Shown here piece after piece: positions 1 through 10,310 of a stretch of 64,000 bases of DNA. The first letter of the stretch is position 1; each line of letters begins with the position of its first letter. Source of the stretch: Cymbidium sinense. Taxonomy: Eukaryota; Streptophyta; Magnoliopsida; Asparagales; Orchidaceae. The position numbers and the translations under genes are program-made. Under the pieces are notes generated by a model, which was not told the DNA's origin, did no database searches, and saw only the letters and a list, made by a program, of their open reading frames with translations. The DNA lies in the NCBI GenBank assembly GCA_021442155.1, contig CM038216.1, forward strand, positions 158,891,983 to 158,955,982. The letters run 5' to 3'.

Positions 1-299
1 AACTAAGGATTTCATTTCTAGGGTTTATGAAGACTACTAAAATTAACTAAGACAGAATTAAAATTAAAGCTGCCTAGTATCTACTAATCGACAACGAGTT
101 ATTTTAGAAGTCGACTAAGTCATTAAATCTAAGATGTGTCAAATAAAAAGAACAAGGTAAGGTACTCGACGAAGTACATTCATGTGAATACATAAGTAAT
201 TTCAGAGGAAAAACACTCGCACATCAAATTTTGCGACAAGAATATTTTTGTCCAACATTAAGAAAATATACCTAGAATTATGCTAAAAGATGCGAGCAA

Positions 300-790
300 T
301 ATTAGAAGTTTGCTCTCTTGCAGCAGCAACTACCACAACCTCCCATTACAAGTCTTGGGTCATTCACAATATGGGGAATGAACTTGATAGGCCTTCTGTC
401 AATCCCAACGGATAAAGAAGATTAGTACTCATCATGATTGACTACTTTAGTAAGTGGATTGAAGCCAAGCAACTCGTCAAGATAACCACCAAGGTAATTC
501 AAAATTTTATCTGGACTGCCAATGTTGACAAACATCCACATTCGCCAACAAGCAACTAAAGGAATTCTATAAATCACAAGGAATCCATCATAAAAATGCT
601 TCAATATATCACCCATAAACTAATGGTCAAGTGGATGCGACAAATACATAGATCTGCAATTTGCTGAAAAAGCAAGTGGAAGGTGTCAGAGCCAAGTGGG
701 TGGATACTCGACCCGTCATACTCTAGGTTCTTAAGGCGACTTTGTCATCGATCCCCAATAAATTTTGATACTCGTAGAAATATACTCTCA
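300..790 (+). pseudogene. Ty3/gypsy (Tat-type) integrase remnant
   Basis: The plus strand reads, with several frameshifts and stops, as the core and C-terminal side of a plant Ty3/gypsy integrase. Recognisable pieces are a WGMNLIG-like start of the core (about 370-395), a DYFSKWIEAK-like stretch near 437-470, then YHP-TNGQVDATN (about 606-640) and LLKKQVEGVRAKW (about 661-702). The order matches the family, but the segment with the second catalytic Asp is shortened, so there is an internal deletion. The closest resemblance is the Tat/Athila branch, the same kind as the minus-strand element at 57600-62060. Nothing here can be functional. Bases 1-299 show no further recognisable domain. Confidence 0.75.
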
Positions 791-829
791 AAATTCAAAC
801 TATGATGACTAATAGTTTAAACATGATAT

Positions 830-1345
830 AAGAAAACACTTGGCTAGCTACTCATTGACCCAAGCATATTAACTCAACAGATCACACCCATTCAAATGAC
901 TTGGCGAGCTACATTAGCCTGAGTATCTTGGTGACCTAAAATTGACACAACTTACTTGGCGAGCTACTTTGTCCCAAGTTGCTAAATAAGCCATGATAAC
1001 CTTGAGATAAAAAGTAAATTATACTCTCCCAAGTAACATGGTGAACTACATTGGCCTATAAATGTCTTGGTGAGTTACATTGGCCCTAGTGACTTAGCAA
1101 ACTATATATTGGTCTAGGTCACTCGACGAGCTACATTTGACCCAAACCATTCAGTGAGCTACATTCGCCCAAGTTATTCCGTGAGTTACTTTCAATCTGA
1201 GTTTAAAAAAATTTAGTGAGTTGTGTGTCAACTAAAGTCACTTAGCAAGTTATAATAATTCAAGTTTAAGACTCGGGGAGCTATGTATCCACTCAGGTCA
1301 ATCAACGAGCTACTTTTAACCTGAGTGTACAAAGATCGACCCAGC
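830..1345 (+). repeat. Degenerate tandem array with GCGAGCTAC core
   Basis: A short phrase of the form (C)TTGGCGAGCTACATTGGCC recurs about a dozen times at irregular 30-55 base spacing, for example near 901, 956, 1028, 1069, 1125, 1147, 1179, 1275 and 1303. The copies differ by substitutions such as GTGAGCTAC, GGGAGCTAT and ACGAGCTAC. It follows the integrase remnant, where Tat-type elements often carry variable minisatellites in their 3' untranslated part. A weaker run of GCGAG phrases occurs at 55260-55400 next to the other Tat-type element. Confidence 0.6.
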
Positions 1346-1439
1346 AGACTGTCAAAGCTAAATCTCAACTACCTAAACTCACTCACTTTAAGCGCTTCAT
1401 CAAACAAAAGAATATAAGTAAATGACTAACATTTCATGT

Positions 1440-2440
1440 TGTTAGCGACTAAAGTGTAAGATCAACATTCTGTGTGGTTGATGACTACAAATATAAAAAA
1501 GCTAGTTGGTTCTTACTTGCTCATCGCTCTCCTCGGAATCCGACTCTAACAGAGCGAGCACATTGTCGAGTCCAAGAATTTGGCATCAAGTTGGTCATAT
1601 TTCACCAACTTGGTAATGATGAATTTGACACCTTCCTTGAACTTCTGTTCCAACAGACTCTTGTACTAGTTAGGGTCAAGGAAGCAAGACAACTTAACCT
1701 CCATCAAGAAAACTCCTCGATGTAGCGAGAAAGTGCCACCGCCAACACTTTATTCATGTTAAAGAGGTACATCAATTCCTTAACTGCTCAGCCAATCTCC
1801 TCTTGTCGTTTTGCCTCCTCTCGAAACTCGGCTAACTCATACTCTCGCTATGTAGTCGATACAGCACTGAGTAGCACTCTGACCTAGCAACTACGAGAGA
1901 CTATATTTTGGACACATACTCCCTATGAGTTCCCAAGTCTACTGCTACACATTGCTTGAACAGTCGTGGCAGCATAATAGAGTTGCCCCATGGGAAGCTC
2001 TTTAAGGCATGTGTCCAGCTCAAAGAAAACCAAATGCCCCAACCCGAAAGCTTGATTCATCGGATCAAAAATATATGAGGTATAATTTTCTTGGGGTTAA
2101 ACATAATGGGGATCATCTACTGGCTCGTTCAAGGAATAATTTTCTTGACATTAAACATGATGGGGATCATTTACTAGCTCCCTCCCTTTAACGCTCTCTT
2201 TCCTTGGCGGAGCATGAAAAGTGATACTTGTCGACCTCTTTCTAGACTTCTGGGGAGTGGAACTCAACCCTACCATAGTCGCCTCTTTGGCCAACTTCTC
2301 AGGAACAACCTCAACGGGCACAAGCTTGCCTTCATCTTCACCGCCTTCCACAAACTAGCCATAAATCCAGACAACTTTAGTATCAGCCGGGAAGGGAGTG
2401 AAGACATCATTCCCTAAAAGAAACAAAGAACAAATATTAT
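1440..2440 (-). pseudogene. Possible antisense ORF remnant of the Tat-type element
   Basis: Read on the minus strand, 2151-2351 is open and rich in charged and proline residues (KLVPVEVVPEKLAKEATM and a KSRKRSTS basic run). 1470-1860 in other minus frames gives a Glu/Lys-rich, coiled-coil-like text (EYELAEFREEAKRQEE, KSLLEQKFKEGVKF). Several Tat-lineage elements carry an extra antisense ORF between integrase and the 3' LTR, and a coiled-coil C-terminal part fits that. The assignment rests on position and composition only. A direct repeat of about 66 bases (TTTTCTTG..TTAAACAT..TGGGGATCAT) is visible at 2085-2120 and 2139-2172. 2441-2717 shows nothing I recognise. Confidence 0.35.
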
Positions 2441-2717
2441 CACAAAAAAAGTAAAAAGGAAATATAATAAATCTCTATAATGATGAGTGCTTACTATAGA
2501 TGAACGCATGGACTTTGCCAAACTTGAGAAAAAGCTTAATATTGGGCATCATGCTGACATCTTCCTTAGCATATCGATCTCCTGACATTCGGCCACCTTG
2601 TCAACAGTAAAAAGAGTGGGCATAGTAGACACTGCCACCCTACCGAGCACTTAATAAAACAAAGCTTAAAACGTCAATTCCTAACTTTGTTTAGCAACCG
2701 ATAACTTTTATTGATCA

Positions 2718-4408
2718 TGTCACGACCCCGAGCTGGAATACCGGAATGTGCATGGACGGATAAAACATTTCTATAACAATTCCAATATAAATTTAAAGCT
2801 CCAACTATACAATCATAAAAGAGCCACTACAATCCACAATGATCTAAAAATCGTCATACATAAATGTTCTAATACGATTCGGAAAAAATACACTTTAACA
2901 TAACTCAATAATTTAATGACATAAATACCTATCTCCAGCTCTCTACGGCGATAAACTGATTCCTATCGGCCATTTAATTGGATTATTACAAAAGATTAAG
3001 CAGTAACGAATATAATTCGATGGGTGATTATCTTTATTCTGTATAGTAAAAAGAAGAAAGCTGTATCATCTTTAGTTTTTTTACTGCGAATACGTAAAAG
3101 AAAATATCTGCTTTCAAAGCAATCAATCATGTGAGGTAAGTATGCATAACATTTAAGCGTAGCATATGATGTATCGATAAACATTTAGCGGTAGCATATG
3201 TGGGTCGATATACATAAACATTTTGATAGCGTATGAACTTTTTTACTTTTATCACCGCAGTCACCGTCATACTATCAAGGATGAGTATCCATCTTCTTAC
3301 CATTTCCCGGCCCTTTTGAATCGTATAGGCAGTGCATTCGCGTCACGTGCGTCTGTAAGGGGTGAACTTCAGATTCAACATACATTCATAGCATCTGATC
3401 ATCTCATATGGGCGTTAATTCAACGATTAAATCGGTGAGAGCGATAAAATGAAAGCGTAGATATGATCTAGCGTTGAGGTATTATCCGCATGAAGAAGCG
3501 ATAAAGCTATTCCATTTATTTATAAGCGGGAAAATCATCACGGTGGCGGTCGGGAAAAAGTCAAAATCAACATACGTTTAAATCGGAAAGTAAAGACATT
3601 TTCTGTAAATGTAAGAAACGTAATTAACTTTTAACTTGCGGTTTCCTCTTGAATCTCCTTTCCTATTAATCTTAATTGCAATTCTATAACATAAAATATT
3701 AAGTGTTAAAGGATTCTTAATATATAACATTAATTGATTATCATACCCATTGAATGATTGTCCCAATTAGCGATAATATAAATACATTTCTTTTATAATA
3801 TAACATGTATTTCCTTATAGGTTCTCTAAATTTAATACTCCTCTTTTCTTATTTTTCTTTAAAATTAATTCTTGAAATGATCTTAAGATTAATATGTAAT
3901 TTCATCTAACTCATATTACTTATTCTAAATTAGCGTATTCTTTGAAAATCAATAAACCCTAAATTAAAGTTTATAAATCTAATTTGAACTTGAAATAGCA
4001 CTAAATCAAAATTAATAACATTAAAATCAATTTCTAATTAAACATATAACTAAATTTGCTTACCTCTTTCTTATTTCCTCTCGGGTTTCCACAGTCCGCC
4101 GCTTCTTTCCCCACCGGTCGGCTTCTTCACTTTTCTTCCTCGTGACACGGATGGCTCCGGACTCAGCGGCGTCGATGGGTCCTGCAAGGGAACGCAGGCG
4201 TCTTGTCTTCCCCTTCTTCTCGTGGGGGCGGCGTCGGTTTTCCTTCCTCCTTCCTCGGCGACGTTCATAAGGTGAGTGCAATTCCTCTTTCTCTCTTTCT
4301 CCGTTTCCTCTCTTATTATGTTTTGGTGGTTGGTTTGATTTGTCGGCAGCCATTTCGATCTTGTTCTCCTTCAGGTAGCGTTTATTTATTTTATTAAGTT
4401 TGGTTAAT
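2718..4408 (-). repeat. 3' LTR of the chromovirus
   Basis: This copy runs from TGTCACGACCCC at its plus-strand start to about TTTGGTTAAT, where the final ACA of the right copy is lost. It aligns throughout with 8587-10310, including the block AGGTTCTCTAAATTTAATACTCC at 3820 and 9684. A GC-rich part lies at 4075-4300 and the remainder is AT-rich. The apparent ORFs on both strands at 4060-4397 are LTR sequence, repeated in the other copy, and not genes. Confidence 0.88.
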
Positions 4409-4419
4409 CTCTCCTCTTA
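4409..4419 (-). other. Polypurine tract next to the 3' LTR
   Basis: On the minus strand this reads TAAGAGGAGAG, immediately before the 3' LTR start. That is the expected position and composition for the plus-strand primer of an LTR retrotransposon. Confidence 0.6.
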
Positions 4420-4429
4420 TAAAAATTTA

Positions 4430-5700
4430 GTCCTAAATGATAAATAAAATACACATACCTTTACTTAAATAATTGAGGGTATAGTTCTCGCATTTACGAT
4501 TCCTTCTGCGTAGCTTCTCGATCTAATCCATGTTTCCGCGACGGACAAATGGAATTTCTCATTCGAGATCTTGATATCATGTCTATAATTCTTTCTCCCT
4601 GAGATCCTTTGAATATCAATAGGATCGATAATAATCTTGTTGCCCTCATCAGTAACATATTTTGTGAAGAAATATAAACACATTGTGCACTCGCTTGCAT
4701 GTGAAGGTAGGTAAAGCGGTCATAAGCCACTTTCCCAATTCTTTCCAAGATTTCATATGGGATATAACGTGGGCTTAACTTTCCTTTCTTCAAATCGTTT
4801 TATACCTTTGGGGTGACTTTAAAATACCAATTCTCCCAATTCTCGGTGATGTTTAGCGTCATAGTATTTCTTCTTTATCTTGAGCGACTTTTAATCATCG
4901 CGGATCGTCGGATCTTCTCGGTAGCATCCTACATGCACCAATGATTCTTCTTTCCTGTCTCCACCCAACAAGCGGTTACGCATTTCCTTCAATACAATCT
5001 TGACGTCACTTGCGAAAGTATAAGCTTCAAAATGAATGAACTTCCCATGATTATAAATCAAGAACGAGTCTCGACAAATCTTCCGGTGTTTGAATTGTTC
5101 TCGTAGCCATCGGTTTGAGGATGGAATCGATCTTGAAAAAGCTTTTACAAAACTTCTTGAATTTTTCTCACAATCCCAGATGTAAATATCGGTCCGTCGG
5201 ACATATAGATTTTGGCATAACTTCGATTTCATCGATATTTTTCTTTGCTAGTTTTTTGACGTCAGTTGTTTATAGGTATAAAGTGTGTAGATTTAGTCAA
5301 ATCAATAACCCGCATCGCTCTCTTACGGATGCAAGACAAAATCCATGATATCGTCCATTTTACTCGGGTATGTGAGGTGTAAAAGTCAAAATTCGCTGAT
5401 TAATTAATCATCGACATGATTGACATTTATTCTACACTTCTTTTTCATTCTCAAAATATTTTCTTAAGATCTTGATACATTTCTTCTTCTGGATGAATTG
5501 TATATTTAGAATGATGTCTTTGTAATATGTCTTTTCTCGATTCTCGATATTTGGAATCTGAATTCGTTATGATATTTCAATAATCCCTCTTCATTGATTT
5601 CAAAATCTTACGTATGACTACCTTTCCAAATCTAAAATTTTCGATATTCACCATCTTGAGGTAAAGCATCGTATTTTATCTTTCAAATTTGATTTTATAG
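4430..5700 (-). pseudogene. Chromovirus integrase and chromodomain (broken)
   Basis: The minus strand of 4494-4793 opens with GKLSPRYIPYEILERIGKVA, the conserved linker after the integrase core of plant chromoviruses. It continues toward a chromodomain tail (HGLDREATQKE, matching the family's EEATWE region, near 4500-4540). A second minus-strand frame at 4465-4683 supplies other parts of the same domain (IDIQRISGRKNYRHDIKI), which shows a frameshift. 4891-5232 and the AT-rich stretch up to about 5700 hold the upstream integrase part with several frame breaks. The chromodomain normally directs integration to marked chromatin. This copy cannot code for it. Confidence 0.75.
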
Positions 5701-5799
5701 CCATCGATTTATGATAGAGCATGATCATCGTAGATTTGATAATTGAAATTTCAATTTTCTAAATCTTTAATCAACTCCTCATGAGATCAATAAAGCGAT

Positions 5800-6150
5800 G
5801 TTTTCTCAAGCGTCGTAACTACATTTTCTTATATGATATTGAATATCTAAATCATAATCTTTAATGAGTTCCATCTTCTTTGCCTTAAATTTAGCTCCGA
5901 GTAAAGATATATTTCAAGCTTTGATGATCGTGAAAACTTCACCTTACTCATAAATAATGTCTCCAAATTTTTAATGCAAATATCTTAGCTCAGGATCATG
6001 GGTGGGATAGTTCTTTTGATTTTCGTGGCGTAAGCGATGTTTCTTGATTCTGCGTAAGTACATCCGCCTCTTGATGCATCACTATAAATTTGAAATCCAT
6101 TACGCGATGGAATAGTTATCTATTAAATGCGTCGTTAAATAATTCTTGAT
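5800..6150 (-). pseudogene. Chromovirus RNase H (broken)
   Basis: The minus strand near 6000-6110 reads GFQIYSDASRGGCTYAES and then NIAYATKIK. This corresponds to the YSDAS...VIAYASRQL start of gypsy RNase H, with the catalytic Asp of SDAS present. Downstream fragments (LETLFMSKVKFSRSSKLEIYLYS-like) continue the match with frameshifts. Confidence 0.65.
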
Positions 6151-6299
6151 TTTCGGCACCTCTCGCTTTCGGTTAATCTCGATAGTGGCATGGCGTCAGA
6201 AAACCCTTCTCCATAATATCTGCCAAGAAACTTCGACTTACGTGGCGATTGGTAGGTGCAGGGTTCATTGTCGACTTTACCAGAAATCCCTTCACATGT

Positions 6300-6960
6300 T
6301 GCGAATATGATCTTTATTTAACCAAAATTCACACTTTGAAAACTTTGCATATAATTCATTTCAGCTTTTGCAAAATAATGTGAAGGTGGTTTTGATTTCA
6401 TCTACAGAATAAATTAGAATATCAAATTGAATATGATCAAATGAATCTAAAAGGGTTTAAAGATTATTCAAGATCATCATTTGGAGCATTTGTTAAGCCA
6501 AAGGCATCACCCCTGAAACTCAGTGCCCCATGCTTGAAAATGCGTGGGTATATCTTCTTCTTTAATTCTCAGCGATGATAACGATCTTAAATCGATCTTT
6601 GAAAATCTGAAGCTCCTTTGGTCAAAAGATCATCAATTCTTGGTAAGGGATATTTATTCTTCAAGGTGAGTTTGTTAAGTTCTCATAATGTCGATGCATA
6701 GCCTTAAGCTCCCATCTTTCTTCTTTACAAATATGAGGAGCTCCCGAGATGTCTGAGGCACGATAAATCCCTTCTCAATAATTCTTGCGGTTGATTCTTC
6801 AACTCTTGTAATTCTTTGATAGCCATTCTATGTACCTTTTCTGAGGTTTTTTGAATTAACTCAGCGAGAAATCATCTCTCGGCGGAGGTAAACCCGTAAA
6901 TCATCGGAAAGACACGGATACTCCTCTCTTGGTATATCCTCCATCTTCTTTACCTCTTTA
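6300..6960 (-). pseudogene. Chromovirus reverse transcriptase (broken)
   Basis: The minus strand of about 6690-6760 gives the block that in this family reads GAP..FVKKKDGS.R.CIDYRELNK, and 6770-6850 gives the ELQELKNQLQELL-like stretch before it. 6406-6423 reads DILIYS, the segment just after the catalytic FIDD; the DD pair itself is degraded here. Frameshifts are frequent, so no continuous ORF of any length survives. Confidence 0.75.
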
Positions 6961-7199
6961 ACATCGGTAATTTGAGCAAGAAAACTTTCATAGCCTTTTC
7001 TTAGCATCTTTTGAACTTTCAAGCAAGATTTAATACTCACTTATGCATGAATCGAATTCTTCTTTTCGGAATATTGAATTTGGTATCTTTTAGAACAATC
7101 TATAGTAGCATGATATTTAGTATCCAATTCTAAAATTAATTCATATATTGGCGATCTTATTAATTACGCATTCAAGCTTCTTTCCGAGATGTTTAGGTT

Positions 7200-8450
7200 C
7201 ACAAACATTTTAGCATTCATTTGATTTTGGCATTGGCATTCTTGAAAGTCTTCTGAGACATTTTCATAATTTGTAATCCCAAAATCCTCACACAATCTTG
7301 AGATATAAATGAATGTGATGCTCGTATCAAATAAAACTCTAGCGAGTTACTTTCAATGATACATAATGAATAGACATATGAAGCAATTATATCAACCTGA
7401 TAATAAAAGTGTAACATCTTAATATAAATAAAGACATACACGTAATAACATCAGGCAGTCTTTCTTGTCAGCGTGAGTCATAAACTTCGAGGCTGTGTAT
7501 TATCGGTTACGAGTTTGAGGTGGAGCGATGCGATTGAGATCATCCTTTACGCGATCCCAGGGAGGTTGAATATTTGTCCGCATCCATTGAAGATCCGACT
7601 CGAGAGGGCAATATTTTGCCATATGTCACGGCGATGGCAGCAAGTGTTTGTGCACGAGACACTCTCCTTTATGTGCTCTTCACATCTTGGGCATGTGGTA
7701 TCTACTACTTGGCATGGGTATCGACTTAGCTTCTTCGGTTTGATTTTTTAGTTTGAACATTTTGCTTAAATTTTGGCTATCATCATTCCTCCTCTTATGA
7801 ATATCTCTCCTCCTCTGGCTTGCGTCAATTATCCTTCAGCTCACCTGATGCATAATCATTACCCAAAGGAATTAAGGCATGCGATTACATCTTCGGTCAG
7901 GATAGAAACATGGCATTTTCTTACGCATTTGGTATCGATTGAGGTGCATCTTGAAAGCATTGTGAACTTCGAACCATTATTGCATTATAGGCGATCTCAC
8001 TGTATCGTCGATGAATTTATCTTGCATTTGTCTAGATGGGTACAAATCTAAAGTCTTCATAAAGTCCTCCCATGAAATAAGGCAGACCTCCTTCAAATTT
8101 CTCTCTTGTCCTCATACCATCCACACCTCAAAAGCAAAAGCCAAAGCAACTCTTCTTTACGGAGGGCATGACATGCTTTCTAAGATTTTCTCATCGCATC
8201 AAGTTTTACGATTCTATAGGTCCTCTCGTCCGAGAAAAGAGGTGGTCTCATATCTTGAAATAGTTTGATTCTTATCGATAGAAACCCACTTCACTAGCTT
8301 GGGTAGGTGATTCCTTATCATTTGAGTCATTGCTTCCATCATTTGAGTAAATGCATCATCGCTTGTGAAGGTGGTTGCACCAAATTCGGTCTTTCGATGG
8401 TTTGTCTCTATTTTTCATCTTCTTTGAATTGATTCCAGGCACGAAGCACA
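7200..8450 (-). pseudogene. Chromovirus gag and protease region (broken)
   Basis: Around 7600-7700 the minus strand reads CPRCEEHIKESVSCTNTCC, then residues matching a second knuckle. This is the double CCHC zinc knuckle (CPKCGKxHxGEC... CYxCGxxGH) of chromovirus Gag. Upstream, to about 8450, there are matches to the capsid part in shifting frames. 7200-7450 is where the aspartic protease should lie, but I cannot identify its DSGA motif. Plus-strand ORFs at 7473-8268 are shadows of this. Confidence 0.6.
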
Positions 8451-8570
8451 AATTTATTATAGCAGATTACATCAATCAATATAATCATATGTAATTCTCT
8501 TCTTAAATTTTATCATCTTCTATTGGCTCTTTGATTATGATCATACTTATATATCTAAAATCTAAAATCT

Positions 8571-8582
8571 AGCTCGATACCA
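8571..8582 (-). other. Primer binding site, tRNA-iMet type
   Basis: On the minus strand this is TGGTATCGAGCT, four bases inside the 5' LTR. It differs from the usual plant tRNA-Met primer site (TGGTATCAGAGC) by one lost base. Its position confirms that the element reads right to left and that 8587 is the LTR edge. Confidence 0.8.
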
Positions 8583-8586
8583 CTCT

Positions 8587-10310
8587 TGTCGACGGCCGGG
8601 AGCTTGGAATCTGCGAGGAGCAGACGATCGGACGGATAAAAGAAAACATTTACATAACAATTCCGATATAAATTTAAAGCCTCCTATCTGATCATAAAGA
8701 TTTCTGATCCTGATGATCAAAAATGCGTAAAATAAATGTTACTATCTGATTCGGAAAAATACACTTTAACATAACTTCGATATAATTTCTTAACGTAAAT
8801 ACCTATCTCCTCTGTTCCTCTAAGCGACTTTCGTCATCGGTCGTTTAATTAGGATTATTACACGAAAAGATTAAGCAACGAATGAATATATAATTCATTA
8901 GATTGATTATCTTTATTACTATAGTAAGCAAGAAGAAAGTAGTATGCGTCTTGGTTTTCAGCGAATAAAAGAAAATAATCTGCTCAACAATCAATCGTAT
9001 GTGAGGTAAGTATGCATAACATTTAGCGATAGCATATGGGGTCGGTATCGTAAACATTTAGCGATGCGTATGTGGGTCGGTATATAAATATTTAGCGATA
9101 GCGTATGAACTTTTTTTTTTATCCGTCCATGAGTCGCGTCTCATCAAGGATGAGTATCCATCTTTTATTGCCAATTTTTTGGCCTTTTGAATCATATATG
9201 TGGCAGTGCATTGTCGTCACGTGGAGTCTGTAAGGGGTGAACTTCAGATTCAACATCTGGCATTCATGTATCTGATCATATTGGGCGTTAATTCATAGAG
9301 CGATGCATCGGTGAGCGATAAAATGAAGCGTGGATATGATCAGCATTCGAGGTATTATCCAACATGAAGAAGCGATAAACTATTCATTTATGTAAGCGGG
9401 AAAATCATCACGGTGGTCGCGGGGAAAAAAGTCAAAATCATCCATTTTTCATCACGGAAAGTAAAGACATTTTCTCATAAATGTAAGAACGTAATTACTT
9501 TTAACTTGCGGTTCTCGAACCTCCTTTCTTTAATGATTTCGCAATTGCAATTCATAACATAAAATATTAAGTGTTAAAGTTCTTAATATATACATTAATT
9601 GATTATCATACCCATCAAATGATTAATCTAATTAGCGATAATATAAATACATTTCTTTTATAATATAACATGTATTTCCTTATAGGTTCTCTAAATTTAA
9701 TACTCCTCTTTTCTTATTTTTCTTTAAAATTAATTCTTGAAATGATCTTAAGATTAATATATGTAATTTCATCAACTCATATTACTTATTCTAAATTAGC
9801 GTATTCTTTGAAAATCAATAAACCCTAAATTAAAGTTTATAAATCTAATTTGAACTTGAAATAGCACTAAATCAAAATTAATAACATTAAAATCAATTTC
9901 TAATTAAACATATAACTAAATTTGTTACCTTCTTTCTTATTTCCTCTCGGGTTTCCTGACGGCTCGGCTTTCCCCCACCGGTCGGCCTTTTTTCTTCCTC
10001 GGGGCACGCGGATAGCTCCGTGAAAGCGGCGTCGATGGAGCGCCTCACGGCGGCAGAGGCGTGGCGTGTGCTTCCCCTTCTTCTCCTTGGTCGGCCGCGT
10101 CTTGGGGCGACGTCTGGTTTTCCCTTCCTCCTTCCTCGGGCGACGGCGTTCGAGGGTTCACGCAAGGTGAGTGCAATTCCTCTTTCTCTCTTTCTCCGTT
10201 CCTCTCGTATGTTTTTGGTGGTTGGTTTGATTTGTCGAGCAGACTTTCGATCTTGTTCTCCTTACGGCTACTTGTGGTTTATTTTATTATTCTAAGTTTG
10301 GGTTATTACA
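8587..10310 (-). repeat. 5' LTR of the chromovirus
   Basis: This copy reads TGTAATAACCC at its minus-strand start (10310) and ends ...CGACA at 8587. A GC-rich block (9945-10170) encodes spurious Arg-rich ORFs on both strands. Compared with the other LTR it carries many 1-4 base gaps as well as substitutions. Confidence 0.88.

Larger units (their letters stand above)
2718..10310 (-). mobile_element. Ty3/gypsy chromovirus (Tekay/Del-like), full length, decayed
   Basis: Two direct repeats of about 1.7 kb (2718-4408 and 8587-10310) bracket an internal region whose minus strand reads gag, protease, reverse transcriptase, RNase H, integrase and chromodomain in that order. The right repeat begins, on the minus strand, TGTAATAACCC. 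The left one ends ...GGGGTCGTGACA. A tRNA-Met-like primer site and a purine tract sit just inside the LTRs. Frameshifts and stops interrupt every domain, so it is not autonomous. The 5 bases flanking each side (GATCA at 2713-2717, AGGCT at 10311-10315) do not match, so the target duplication is lost or one border has been altered. It sits within older Tat-type debris on both sides. Confidence 0.88.

Noticed and set aside
4060..4397. ORFs of 64-97 codons on both strands
   Set aside because: They lie in the GC-rich block of the chromovirus LTR, recur in changed form at 9893-10399, and have Arg/Lys- or Ser-rich composition-driven text.
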